Positions 1 to 5,867 of a DNA stretch of 5,867 bases are shown here, in pieces; within the stretch, counting starts at the first letter, position 1, and each line of letters starts with the position of its first letter. The translations under genes and the position numbers were made by a program. Source of the stretch: Cellvibrionales bacterium UBA1963 (GTDB lineage Bacteria > Pseudomonadota > Gammaproteobacteria > Pseudomonadales > UBA7434). Under the pieces are notes generated by a model. It made no database searches. It saw only the letters and a program-made list of their open reading frames with translations, and had not been told where the DNA came from. Location of the stretch: the NCBI GenBank assembly GCA_002336035.1, contig DDED01000072.1, positions 858 to 6,724 of the forward strand, given 5' to 3'.

Positions 1-510
1 TCTATTGCACATTCAGCAGTGAAAACTGACGAACCTATTTCTGAAGGGCTGGTTTCTTTACTAGAACCATTTATTGATACTGTTCTTATATGTACTATTA
101 CCTCATTAGTGATTGTGACTACCGCCTACCCAAACGGCCTCATGGACAGTAACCTCGGCCTTGAAGGCATTGCCTTAACTTCAGCAGCATTTGCCCATCA
201 CATTAGCTGGTCACCTATTTTACTCGGCATCGCGGCATTGCTGTTCGCCTTTTCTACCGCCATAGCATGGTCTTATTACGGCTTAAAAGCATGGAGTTAT
301 TTATTCGGCGAAAGCATATTAGCGCAAGGGTTATTTAAGACGATTTTCTGCGGGTTTATTGCTATCGGTTGCATGGTCGAGTTATCGGCTGTGCTGGACT
401 TTTCTGATGCAATGGTATTCCTAATAGCAATTCCAAACATCATTGGGCTGTATCTGTATGCACCAGAAGTAAAACGAGATCTGGCTAATTACTTACAGCG
501 CAACCCTTAA
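1..510 (+). CDS. Sodium:alanine/glycine symporter (AGCS family), C-terminal part, 5' truncated by window edge
   Basis: This is the C-terminal 169 residues of an integral inner-membrane carrier that imports alanine or glycine together with Na+ (AGCS / DagA-AlsT family). The frame is open from base 1, so the GTG at 19 is an internal valine and not the start. The first visible residues, IAHSAVKTDEPISEGLVSLL, followed by EPFIDTVLICT, are a family signature near a conserved helix. Hydrophobic segments are visible at about residues 22-41, 72-94, 109-128 and 133-153, and FAFSTAIAWSYYG (residues 82-94) is another AGCS hallmark. A short charged tail (PEVKRDLANYLQRNP) ends the protein at a TAA. Full-length members have about 450-550 residues, so roughly two thirds lies outside the window. 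The gene converges on the acyl-CoA synthetase and is probably unrelated to the minus-strand genes. The family call is firm; the choice between alanine, glycine or another small amino acid is not resolvable. Confidence 0.93.
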   Translation, partial: SIAHSAVKTDEPISEGLVSLLEPFIDTVLICTITSLVIVTTAYPNGLMDSNLGLEGIALTSAAFAHHISWSPILLGIAALLFAFSTAIAWSYYGLKAWSYLFGESILAQGLFKTIFCGFIAIGCMVELSAVLDFSDAMVFLIAIPNIIGLYLYAPEVKRDLANYLQRNP

Positions 511-529
511 TCACTTAATCACTTGATCA
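506..529. repeat. Three-copy 8-bp tandem repeat at the symporter stop codon
   Basis: CTTAATCA occurs at 506-513 and 514-521, followed by the one-mismatch copy CTTGATCA at 522-529. The symporter's TAA stop lies inside the first copy. The repeat fills most of the 32-bp gap between two convergent genes. No hairpin terminator with a T-tract is visible in this gap. Confidence 0.75.
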
Positions 530-542
530 CTGCAACTCAATA

Positions 543-2258
543 TTAGAGCTTGCTGTAATCGTCACGAAGTTGCTTCTTGAGCACTTTGTTTGCCGCATTC
601 CTTGGTAGAGGTTGCTCGCGCAGCCAATAATGCGCGGCCACTTTAAAGTGCGCCAACTTGCCGTTAACAAAAGCGGCTAATTCGTCAGCGCTGGCCTGTT
701 GGCCTTCTTTGAAATAAACCGCCAAACCCACTTCTTCACCGAGCCTTTCATGCGCAACAGCAAATGCCGCAGCTTCTCTCACCGCTGGATGCTCTAAATA
801 ACAAGCCTCAACCTCATTTGCTGAAATATTTTCACCGCCGCGAATAATAATGTCTTTAGCGCGATCGACGACAAAAACGAAATTTTCATCATCAAGATAA
901 CCAATATCGCCCGTTAAAAACCAACCGTCTATAAAACTTTCAGCGGTTGCTGTAGGATTATTCCAATAACCGCTAGCCACTAAAATGCCGCGGATACAAA
1001 TTTCACCACGCTCGCCTTTCGGTAGATCTTGACCATCTTCGCCGATGGTTTTTAATTCTATAATCGGTGACAAGGTACCTGAACTTGAAGGCTTGTACCA
1101 AAAGCTAGCGCCCGTGCCGCTGCAACAACTGGCATTAGTCTCCGTTAACCCATAACCACTACCAGGATAAGGATCAGAAATTTTATCTTTAATGAGTTGT
1201 GCCATCTTGGGTGGACTTGCCGCACCACCGCCGCTTGCAACCATTAGACTGCTCGTGTCAGTGCTATCAAAATCAGGATGCTCTAGAAGATCGAGCACCA
1301 TCGATGGTGCGCCACTTAACGTCGTGATTCGTTGTTCAGCAATCACTTGTAAAGCTTTAGTGGGATCCCACTTGTACATAATATTGATCGACCGACCGCC
1401 ACGCAAAGATAAAAGAAAGTGTGCGTATAAGCCTGACACATGGAATAAAGGAACGGCTAACAACGATTTAGAGGGAAATCCGCTGGTCATCATTTTCTCA
1501 ATAACTTTACCGTTAGTCATCGCTGACTGTGCGCCGTGAAACTCAAAGTTTATTAACGCCTGACAAATACTTAGGTGTGAGCTCAGTGCACCTTTGGGTC
1601 GACCGGTGGTGCCCGATGTGTATAAAATCATCGCTGCATCTGATGATTCAATTTCAAAGCTATAATCAGCCAATTCAGGCAGTTGGTCACTGTCAATATC
1701 GGCCAAAAAATCTTCTAATGACTCGGCACAGTCATTGGTGATTGCGCCACTGTTACGCACCACCACCGCTTTTAACTGCAGGGCCTGAAGTTCGTCTGCA
1801 ATGGAGTCATAACGCTGCTGATCAGCAAACACTATTTTCGCACCACAATCCGTCAACACGTAAACTAAATCATCCTTTTTTCCCCAGCTATTCACCGGCA
1901 CGACAACCGCACCTAAAGAGGTTACCGCGGTATAGACCGTCATCCACTCTGGGAAATTACGCATCGCTATCGCAACTCTGTCACCTTTGTTAATTTTATA
2001 GCGATTTATTAATTGAAAGGCAATCGCGTCAACCTGGTTAAAAAATTGGTTAAAGCTCCAATCTTCATCTTGATATTGTAAAAACAGATTATCACCGTGC
2101 TGGCGACCAACAGCCAATGCCTCGCGCACACTCGTCGGAGCTAACTTATACGTTTGATAGCGTCGCCCATCTTGCTGCTGTTCAGTTAATTCAAAAGGTG
2201 AACCAGTCTGTAACAACTGTGCTCGTGCTGTGATTAAAGCCTCAGGTGTGCTATGCAT
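543..2258 (-). CDS. AMP-forming acyl-CoA synthetase / class I adenylate-forming ligase
   Basis: This 571-residue cytoplasmic enzyme is predicted to activate a carboxylic acid with ATP to an acyl-adenylate and then transfer it to CoA. All core ANL-superfamily motifs are present: the P-loop YTSGTTGRPKG (213-223), the A5 motif GYGLTE (368-373), TGD (449-451) in GWFLTGDIGYLDD, the hinge motif DRAKDIIIRGGENI (465-478), and the C-terminal PRNAANKVLKK (552-562), where K558 is the expected adenylation lysine. The residue before that lysine is Asn instead of the common Gly. Length is normal for the family (about 500-580). The N-terminal 40 residues are an ordinary soluble extension; no signal peptide or membrane segment is seen. 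The ATG at 2256-2258 has an AGGA 12 nt upstream, which is long spacing, and no better start is seen. A strong terminator lies only 38 bp upstream of the ATG, so the gene is probably not simply co-transcribed with the amidohydrolase. The substrate is unknown: fatty, aromatic or other acids are all possible. Confidence 0.93.
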   Translation of the reverse strand: MHSTPEALITARAQLLQTGSPFELTEQQQDGRRYQTYKLAPTSVREALAVGRQHGDNLFLQYQDEDWSFNQFFNQVDAIAFQLINRYKINKGDRVAIAMRNFPEWMTVYTAVTSLGAVVVPVNSWGKKDDLVYVLTDCGAKIVFADQQRYDSIADELQALQLKAVVVRNSGAITNDCAESLEDFLADIDSDQLPELADYSFEIESSDAAMILYTSGTTGRPKGALSSHLSICQALINFEFHGAQSAMTNGKVIEKMMTSGFPSKSLLAVPLFHVSGLYAHFLLSLRGGRSINIMYKWDPTKALQVIAEQRITTLSGAPSMVLDLLEHPDFDSTDTSSLMVASGGGAASPPKMAQLIKDKISDPYPGSGYGLTETNASCCSGTGASFWYKPSSSGTLSPIIELKTIGEDGQDLPKGERGEICIRGILVASGYWNNPTATAESFIDGWFLTGDIGYLDDENFVFVVDRAKDIIIRGGENISANEVEACYLEHPAVREAAAFAVAHERLGEEVGLAVYFKEGQQASADELAAFVNGKLAHFKVAAHYWLREQPLPRNAANKVLKKQLRDDYSKL

Positions 2259-2270
2259 GCGTTTTGGTAA

Positions 2271-2274
2271 TCCT
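2271..2274 (-). promoter_or_regulatory. Weak candidate ribosome binding site of the acyl-CoA synthetase
   Basis: On the minus strand the sequence reads AGGATTACCAAAACGC and then ATG, putting AGGA 12 nt from the start codon. This is longer than the usual 5-9 nt, so translation initiation may be modest. No other purine-rich element is closer. Confidence 0.4.
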
Positions 2275-2296
2275 AAAATTTAATGTGTTAATCAAT

Positions 2297-2328
2297 AAAA
2301 AGCCGGCTAAAAAATTAGCCGGCTTTTT
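2297..2328 (-). terminator. Rho-independent terminator after the amidohydrolase, near-symmetric
   Basis: A perfect 14-bp inverted repeat (AAAAAGCCGGCTAA at 2297-2310, TTAGCCGGCTTTTT at 2315-2328) encloses a four-base loop at 2311-2314. Read on the minus strand, the stem ends in TTTTTATTG, 33 bp past the amidohydrolase stop. On the + strand it ends in TTTTTCTTTT, so it could stop transcription in both directions. It separates the amidohydrolase from the acyl-CoA synthetase. Confidence 0.92.
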
Positions 2329-2360
2329 CTTTTACTTGGTAATTAAACGTTAACTGGCCA

Positions 2361-4106
2361 TTAAGCTGCCGCAATATTGCTCGGTGCGGGTTGCGCACCA
2401 CGGACTAACTCACCAGGTCGAGCATCAGTTTCAACGCCCTCCTGCATAATGACTTCGCCACCAACAATCGTGTATTTATAACCTATCGCTTTTTGGAAAA
2501 CACGCTTGCCGCCAGCCGGTAAATCATAAATCACTTGCGGCGCCAAAACACGTAAGTTGTCAAAGTCAATAATATTAATGTCAGCTCGCATACCCACTTC
2601 TAAAGTCCCGCGATCTTCTAATTTGACCGCCCTTGCAGTTTCTTGCGTATGCATTTTTACGGCTTCTTCAATAGTCAACTGACCGCGAGTTCGATCACGC
2701 GCATAATGACTCAGTAAAAACGTTGGCATTGACGCATCAGATAAAACACCGCAGTGCGCGCCGGTATCCGCTAAGCTAATCACGGTATTTTCGTCTTTTA
2801 GCATTTCAAACTGACGATCGAGATTACCTTGGTCATAACCCATGAAAGGAAAATAAATCATCGCCTCACCGTCACGTTTCAATAATGCATCGTAAGCATA
2901 TTCTTGAGGCGTTACTCCCGCACGTTCAGCTTTTGCTGCAATGCTTTGCTCGGGGCTTTGCTCATAGTCTGGGGCTTCGCCCAACTCAAACATAAGATGA
3001 AAGTCAGTCGCCATGCGATCGGCGGCCTCGATGCCCATTGCCGGTGTCGGCTCAGCTAAAATCGCAGCACGCACGTCTGGGTCTCTTAATTTTTCTAACC
3101 GCTCTTCAGGGCTCAAAGCAGTCAGCGGACCAAAATTCTGGTGCATGAAAAATGGGTTGACTGTGCCGTGATAACTCATCAACACATTGACAGGCCGAGC
3201 GCCGACATGAGCCACTAATTGCGCGCCCTCTGCATTTGCTTGACGAACAAACGCTAACTGCTCTTTCACTCGAGTCCATTGAGAATCAGTCTGGTAGAAA
3301 AGCACAAAGTTAAAGCGACAGTTATTTTCAATAGAGAGACGTTTCACCCACTCCATTTCTTCTAGCCAAGCATCATCTTCAAAATCAGATACCATGCCGT
3401 AAAAGCCTTTGCCTAACTCACCCATTTTCTTACCGATGCCAAATAACTCATCTTCCTCTGAGTAAGTGCCCGGCATGGATAATCCATTTCGCGTTTTATG
3501 TAACTCGGTACGTGAGGTGGTAAATCCGACACCGCCGGCATCAATGCCTTCGGCCACTAACTCAGCCATGCGTTCAACATCTTCGGGGGTCGCTCGTTCA
3601 TTGTTAACACCTCGGTCGCCCATCACGTAAGTACGAATGGCGCAATGCGGCACTTGTGCGGCAACATTAACTGCTCGCGGCATTTCATCTAAGGCGTCGA
3701 GGTATTCAGGAAAGCTTTCCCAATTCCACTTAATGCCTTCGGCCAAAGCCGTGCCCGGAATATCTTCTACGTCTTCTACGACTTCAATCAAGTCTTTATG
3801 GGCTTTTTCAGTTCGCTCACAAGGCGCAAACCCTATGCCACAATTACCCATAACTAAAGTCGTTATGCCGTGGTGGTTCGCTGGGCTGCAGAATGGGTCC
3901 CAGGTTGCTTGGCCGTCCATGTGTGAATGCGTGTCGACCCAACCTGGAGCAACTAAATGACCCTCGGCATCAATCGTTTTTTTAGCCGGCTGTTGTACCT
4001 TACCCAGCTGTGCTACTAAGCCATCTTGAATAGCGATATCACCATGGAACGCAGGGCTACCAGTGCCATCGACGATACGGCCATTTTTTATAATTAGATC
4101 GTACAT
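2361..4106 (-). CDS. Amidohydrolase family protein, N-acyl-D-amino-acid deacylase (D-aminoacylase)-like
   Basis: This 581-residue, probably cytoplasmic, hydrolase belongs to the amidohydrolase superfamily. It has the N-terminal beta-sandwich start YDLIIKNGRIVDGTGSP, then APGWVDTHSHMD (53-64) with the metal-binding HxH pair H60/H62, and GNCGIGFAPC (87-96), whose C89 matches the bridging cysteine of D-aminoacylases. SLADTGAHCG (444-453) supplies the probable catalytic aspartate D447. The C-terminal end (GTLEVGMRADINIIDFD, then a VGGEVIMQEG turn) is the usual closing sandwich. The regions where D-aminoacylases carry two further zinc-binding histidines read FYGMVSDFEDD (235-245) and FNFVLFYQT (265-273), with no histidine, so the true reaction may differ from D-amino-acid deacylation. 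At 581 residues it is longer than classical enzymes (about 480-500), mainly between residues 300 and 430. ATG at 4104-4106 was chosen because TGAGG sits 6 nt upstream; the in-frame TTG at 4116-4118 overlaps that site. The family is sure, the substrate unknown. Confidence 0.88.
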   Translation of the reverse strand: MYDLIIKNGRIVDGTGSPAFHGDIAIQDGLVAQLGKVQQPAKKTIDAEGHLVAPGWVDTHSHMDGQATWDPFCSPANHHGITTLVMGNCGIGFAPCERTEKAHKDLIEVVEDVEDIPGTALAEGIKWNWESFPEYLDALDEMPRAVNVAAQVPHCAIRTYVMGDRGVNNERATPEDVERMAELVAEGIDAGGVGFTTSRTELHKTRNGLSMPGTYSEEDELFGIGKKMGELGKGFYGMVSDFEDDAWLEEMEWVKRLSIENNCRFNFVLFYQTDSQWTRVKEQLAFVRQANAEGAQLVAHVGARPVNVLMSYHGTVNPFFMHQNFGPLTALSPEERLEKLRDPDVRAAILAEPTPAMGIEAADRMATDFHLMFELGEAPDYEQSPEQSIAAKAERAGVTPQEYAYDALLKRDGEAMIYFPFMGYDQGNLDRQFEMLKDENTVISLADTGAHCGVLSDASMPTFLLSHYARDRTRGQLTIEEAVKMHTQETARAVKLEDRGTLEVGMRADINIIDFDNLRVLAPQVIYDLPAGGKRVFQKAIGYKYTIVGGEVIMQEGVETDARPGELVRGAQPAPSNIAAA

Positions 4107-4112
4107 AATTAA

Positions 4113-4117
4113 CCTCA
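4113..4117 (-). promoter_or_regulatory. Ribosome binding site that fixes the amidohydrolase start
   Basis: The minus strand reads TTGAGGTTAATTATG. The TGAGG core is 6 nt from the ATG at 4104-4106, an ideal spacing. The open frame extends four codons further to a TTG, but that codon overlaps the Shine-Dalgarno bases and has no site of its own, so the ATG is preferred. Confidence 0.8.
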
Positions 4118-4164
4118 ATGCTGTTATTGAATCATTGGTAAAGGAAAATACGTTATTTGCCTAT

Positions 4165-4207
4165 AAAAAGCCCAAAGATACGCTTAAAAATACTCTTTAT
4201 TGGGCTT
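4165..4207 (-). terminator. Probable rho-independent terminator after the epoxide hydrolase
   Basis: AAGCCCAA at 4168-4175 pairs with TTGGGCTT at 4200-4207. Inside the 24-base loop, AAAGA/TCTTT can form an alternative pairing with the arms. Read on the minus strand, the stem is followed by TTTTTATAG. It lies about 185 bp beyond the epoxide hydrolase stop and about 60 bp before the amidohydrolase start, so it probably ends the upstream transcript. The stem is weaker than that at 2297-2328. Confidence 0.65.
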
Positions 4208-4392
4208 AAATACTAGAACAAAGCCACTCAAAATCATGCAAAAAAAACCATTCCTGATAGAAAAAATTTTAACCATCGTAATGCAATCTAAAGCGGTCGT
4301 CGCATGAGCAAACAGCAATATTCGCCAAAAAAAAAATAGGCACCACAAAAAACCAGAAGAACAATTATAAGCCCTTGAATAAACTAGTTTTT
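4208..4392. other. AT-rich intergenic spacer, likely 3' UTR of the epoxide hydrolase transcript
   Basis: No credible gene is visible here on either strand. The stretch is rich in homopolymer runs: A8 at 4240-4247, a run of A then T at 4261-4270, A10 at 4327-4336, A6 at 4347-4352 and T7 at 4388-4394, the last overlapping the end of the epoxide hydrolase. If the terminator at 4165-4207 is used, this stretch is transcribed as a long A/U-rich 3' untranslated region. No recognised RNA family was identified. Confidence 0.6.
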
Positions 4393-5550
4393 TTATTTGC
4401 AGACGATTGCCCTGAATTTTCGAATCTCAGCCAAAAATTCGTCTGGACGCTCCATCGCAGCAAAGTGCCCGCCACGATCAAAATCTTGCCAATGGACGAT
4501 ATTGCTATAGACATTATCACACCACTGCCGCGGAAAGCGCATTAATTCTTTAGGATAACGAGCCACCCCCAGAGGAACAGTCACAGGTTGCTCTAAAAAT
4601 TTTAACCGTGCATTTTGCGTGACTTCATAATATAAGCGTGTCGATGAACATATACTTTGCGTGAACCAATAGACTGATATGTTAGTCAACAGCTCATCTT
4701 TATCCAATACAGATTCAATGTCGCCGTCACAGTCCATCCAGGTATAAAACTTTTCGGTAATCCAAGCACAGAGCCCAGCAGGTGAGTCGTTCAAACCAAC
4801 CCCTAAGGTTTGCGGCTTAGTGCCTTGAATTTTTTGATAACCTGTTTCCATCGACTCAAAAGCGGCCATCGCATTTACGTCATCGATTTCTGGCTGAGTT
4901 AAGCCCTCATGTGGGTTTTCGCTTAATGCATAGCCAAAGGGCATATTCAAATGAATTCCATGAAGGTGTTCAGCATCAACGATTGCCAAATTAGAGGTGA
5001 TAATAGCGCCCCAATCACCCCCTTGAGCGATATACTTTTCATAGCCTAATCGTGCCATCAACTCGGCAAACATTTCAGCCATCGCAAGCGTGTCAACTTG
5101 CTCACGCTGAGTAGTGCCTGAAAAACCATAGCCTGGTAACGATGGGCATACCACATGAAAAGCATCTTCAGCGTTACCACCATGTGCCTCAGGATCAGTT
5201 AAGGGCCCAATTACTTTAAGAAATTCAACAATCGTACCAGGCCAACCATGACTAATAAGCAGTGGCACTGCGTTAGCATGCTTCGAACGAACATGAATAA
5301 AGTGAATATTATGATCATCAATTTGGGTGGTAAATTGTGCAAAGTGATTGATCGCGGCTTCATGCTTTCGCCAATCATAATGATGCTGCCAATATTCACA
5401 AAGCTGCTGGATATAGTCTGTTTTTGCTCCGTAACGCCACTCTGTATCGGGAATCTGATCAGGCCAGCGAGTGAGGCCTAAACGCTGTTTTAAATCTGCA
5501 ATATCAGCATCGCTGACATTGACAACAAAAGGTTTAATCGTGTTATCCAT
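4393..5550 (-). CDS. Epoxide hydrolase, microsomal (EPHX1)-like type with N-terminal EHN domain
   Basis: This 385-residue enzyme is predicted to add water to epoxides, giving vicinal diols. The N-terminal EHN domain covers about residues 4-110 (VSDADIADLKQRLGLTRWPD, then a WRYG turn). An alpha/beta-hydrolase domain follows, with the oxyanion-hole motif HGWPG (101-105) and the nucleophile elbow GGDWG (177-181, D179). By comparison from memory with mammalian microsomal epoxide hydrolase, the whole active site is kept: D179, acid E335 in YPKEL, base H362 in GGHFAAME, and the two epoxide-polarising tyrosines Y238 (before KIQGTKP) and Y307 (in SSTRLYYE). There is no N-terminal membrane anchor, so the protein is probably cytoplasmic. 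Length is typical of bacterial members. The ATG at 5548-5550 is preceded by a weak CGAGAA element. The gene lies 38 bp after a sulfotransferase gene on the same strand, probably in one operon. It could serve detoxification or catabolism of terpenoid, lipid or aromatic epoxides. Confidence 0.93.
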   Translation of the reverse strand: MDNTIKPFVVNVSDADIADLKQRLGLTRWPDQIPDTEWRYGAKTDYIQQLCEYWQHHYDWRKHEAAINHFAQFTTQIDDHNIHFIHVRSKHANAVPLLISHGWPGTIVEFLKVIGPLTDPEAHGGNAEDAFHVVCPSLPGYGFSGTTQREQVDTLAMAEMFAELMARLGYEKYIAQGGDWGAIITSNLAIVDAEHLHGIHLNMPFGYALSENPHEGLTQPEIDDVNAMAAFESMETGYQKIQGTKPQTLGVGLNDSPAGLCAWITEKFYTWMDCDGDIESVLDKDELLTNISVYWFTQSICSSTRLYYEVTQNARLKFLEQPVTVPLGVARYPKELMRFPRQWCDNVYSNIVHWQDFDRGGHFAAMERPDEFLAEIRKFRAIVCK

Positions 5551-5588
5551 AGTTTTCTCGATACGTGAATTAAATGATACATCGCCAG

Positions 5589-5867
5589 CTAAACTTCAGA
5601 AGGGACCTGATAGTGATTCTGATAGCGCTCAAAATAATGCCGCTCCGTGGCATCCGACTGATAGTTATGAGCACCGAATTTACCTTTTGGCTTAGACGCC
5701 AAGTAATCTAACACTCGCTGCTTGGTAATATCCGTCAGGGGCATATTAAAGTGCTGGTATATATGCTTTACACAGTCAATCGGTTGCTCCATTAAATCGC
5801 AGTAGCGCGAATCACAAATACTGGTCTTAGGCACAATGCCACTAGCGACTTGATCAATCACTAATTC
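5589..5867 (-). CDS. Sulfotransferase-family protein, C-terminal part, 5' truncated by window edge
   Basis: This is the last 92 residues of a protein whose start is beyond the right edge. The frame is open to the final base, so the GTG at 5859-5861 is an internal valine. The pattern RYCDLMEQPIDCVKHIYQHF (21-40), then NMPLTD, then KPKGKFGAHNYQ (59-70), matches the C-terminal region of bacterial sulfotransferases of the Sulfotransf_3 type (R-Y-x-D-L-M-x-x-P followed by an I-Y-x-H-F helix and a G-K-x-G-x-H-x-Y segment). Such enzymes usually move a sulfonate group from PAPS to an alcohol, but the PAPS-binding P-loop would be in the missing N-terminal part and cannot be checked. It ends with TAG, 38 bp before the epoxide hydrolase ATG, with no terminator between, which supports co-transcription. 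The family is recognised from remembered patterns; substrate and activity are open. Confidence 0.72.
   Translation of the reverse strand, partial: ELVIDQVASGIVPKTSICDSRYCDLMEQPIDCVKHIYQHFNMPLTDITKQRVLDYLASKPKGKFGAHNYQSDATERHYFERYQNHYQVPSEV

Noticed and set aside
19..21. GTG as the start of the symporter
   Set aside because: The frame is open to the left edge, and the residues before it (SIAHSA) belong to a conserved family motif, so the gene is truncated by the window.
552..596. Asn instead of Gly before the catalytic lysine K558 in the acyl-CoA synthetase as a sign of inactivation
   Set aside because: The lysine itself and the surrounding PRN and VLKK pattern are intact, and this position varies among active members of the superfamily.
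1192..1993. Plus-strand open frames of 70-115 codons inside the acyl-CoA synthetase
   Set aside because: They lie fully antisense to a well-supported gene, have low-complexity composition and show no family motif or ribosome binding site.
3637..3960. Plus-strand 107-codon open frame opposite the amidohydrolase
   Set aside because: It is an antisense shadow of conserved coding sequence with no recognisable protein features.
4107..4118. Longer amidohydrolase N-terminus starting at the TTG at 4116-4118 (adds MRLI)
   Set aside because: The TTG overlaps the TGAGG ribosome binding site that is ideally spaced for the downstream ATG, and family members begin at the equivalent of MYDLIIKNG.
4304..4339. 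Short plus-strand peptide frame beginning MSKQQYSPKKK and ending after an A10 run, resembling the start of a transposase OrfA
   Set aside because: Only 11 codons, no ribosome binding site, and the continuation in other frames shows no transposase similarity. A homopolymer indel cannot rescue a plausible gene.
5211..5695. Small open frames on both strands overlapping the epoxide hydrolase start and the sulfotransferase end
   Set aside because: All overlap better-supported coding sequence out of frame and have no independent support.

Overview
The window carries parts of five protein-coding genes at medium GC, tightly packed except for one AT-rich gap. The protein families and the codon and base usage suggest a free-living, probably marine gammaproteobacterium. 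This is an inference from gene content; no rRNA or marker gene is present. No tRNA, rRNA, CRISPR array, insertion sequence or phage gene was seen.

Layout, left to right. (1) The C-terminal third of an AGCS-family sodium:alanine/glycine symporter lies on the + strand and is cut by the left edge. (2) It converges, across a 32-bp gap, on a complete AMP-forming acyl-CoA synthetase on the - strand. (3) A strong 14-bp-stem terminator separates this from a complete amidohydrolase of the N-acyl-D-amino-acid deacylase-like family, also on the - strand. (4) An AT-rich gap of 286 bp with a second, weaker minus-strand terminator follows. (5) Next comes a complete epoxide hydrolase of the microsomal type (EHN domain plus alpha/beta hydrolase). 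(6) Just upstream of it, on the same strand, is the C-terminal end of a sulfotransferase-family protein, cut by the right edge.

The four minus-strand genes fall into at least two transcription units: sulfotransferase-epoxide hydrolase (38-bp spacing), ending at the terminator near 4165-4207, and the amidohydrolase, ending at the terminator at 2297-2328. The acyl-CoA synthetase follows that second terminator and needs either its own very short promoter region or read-through. Epoxide opening, C-N or related bond hydrolysis and CoA activation together suggest a catabolic or detoxification locus for lipid-like or xenobiotic compounds, but no substrate can be named from sequence. I see no evidence of a wholly new system. 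The most interesting items are the amidohydrolase's apparent lack of two canonical metal-binding histidines and the unusual arrangement of terminators and promoters.
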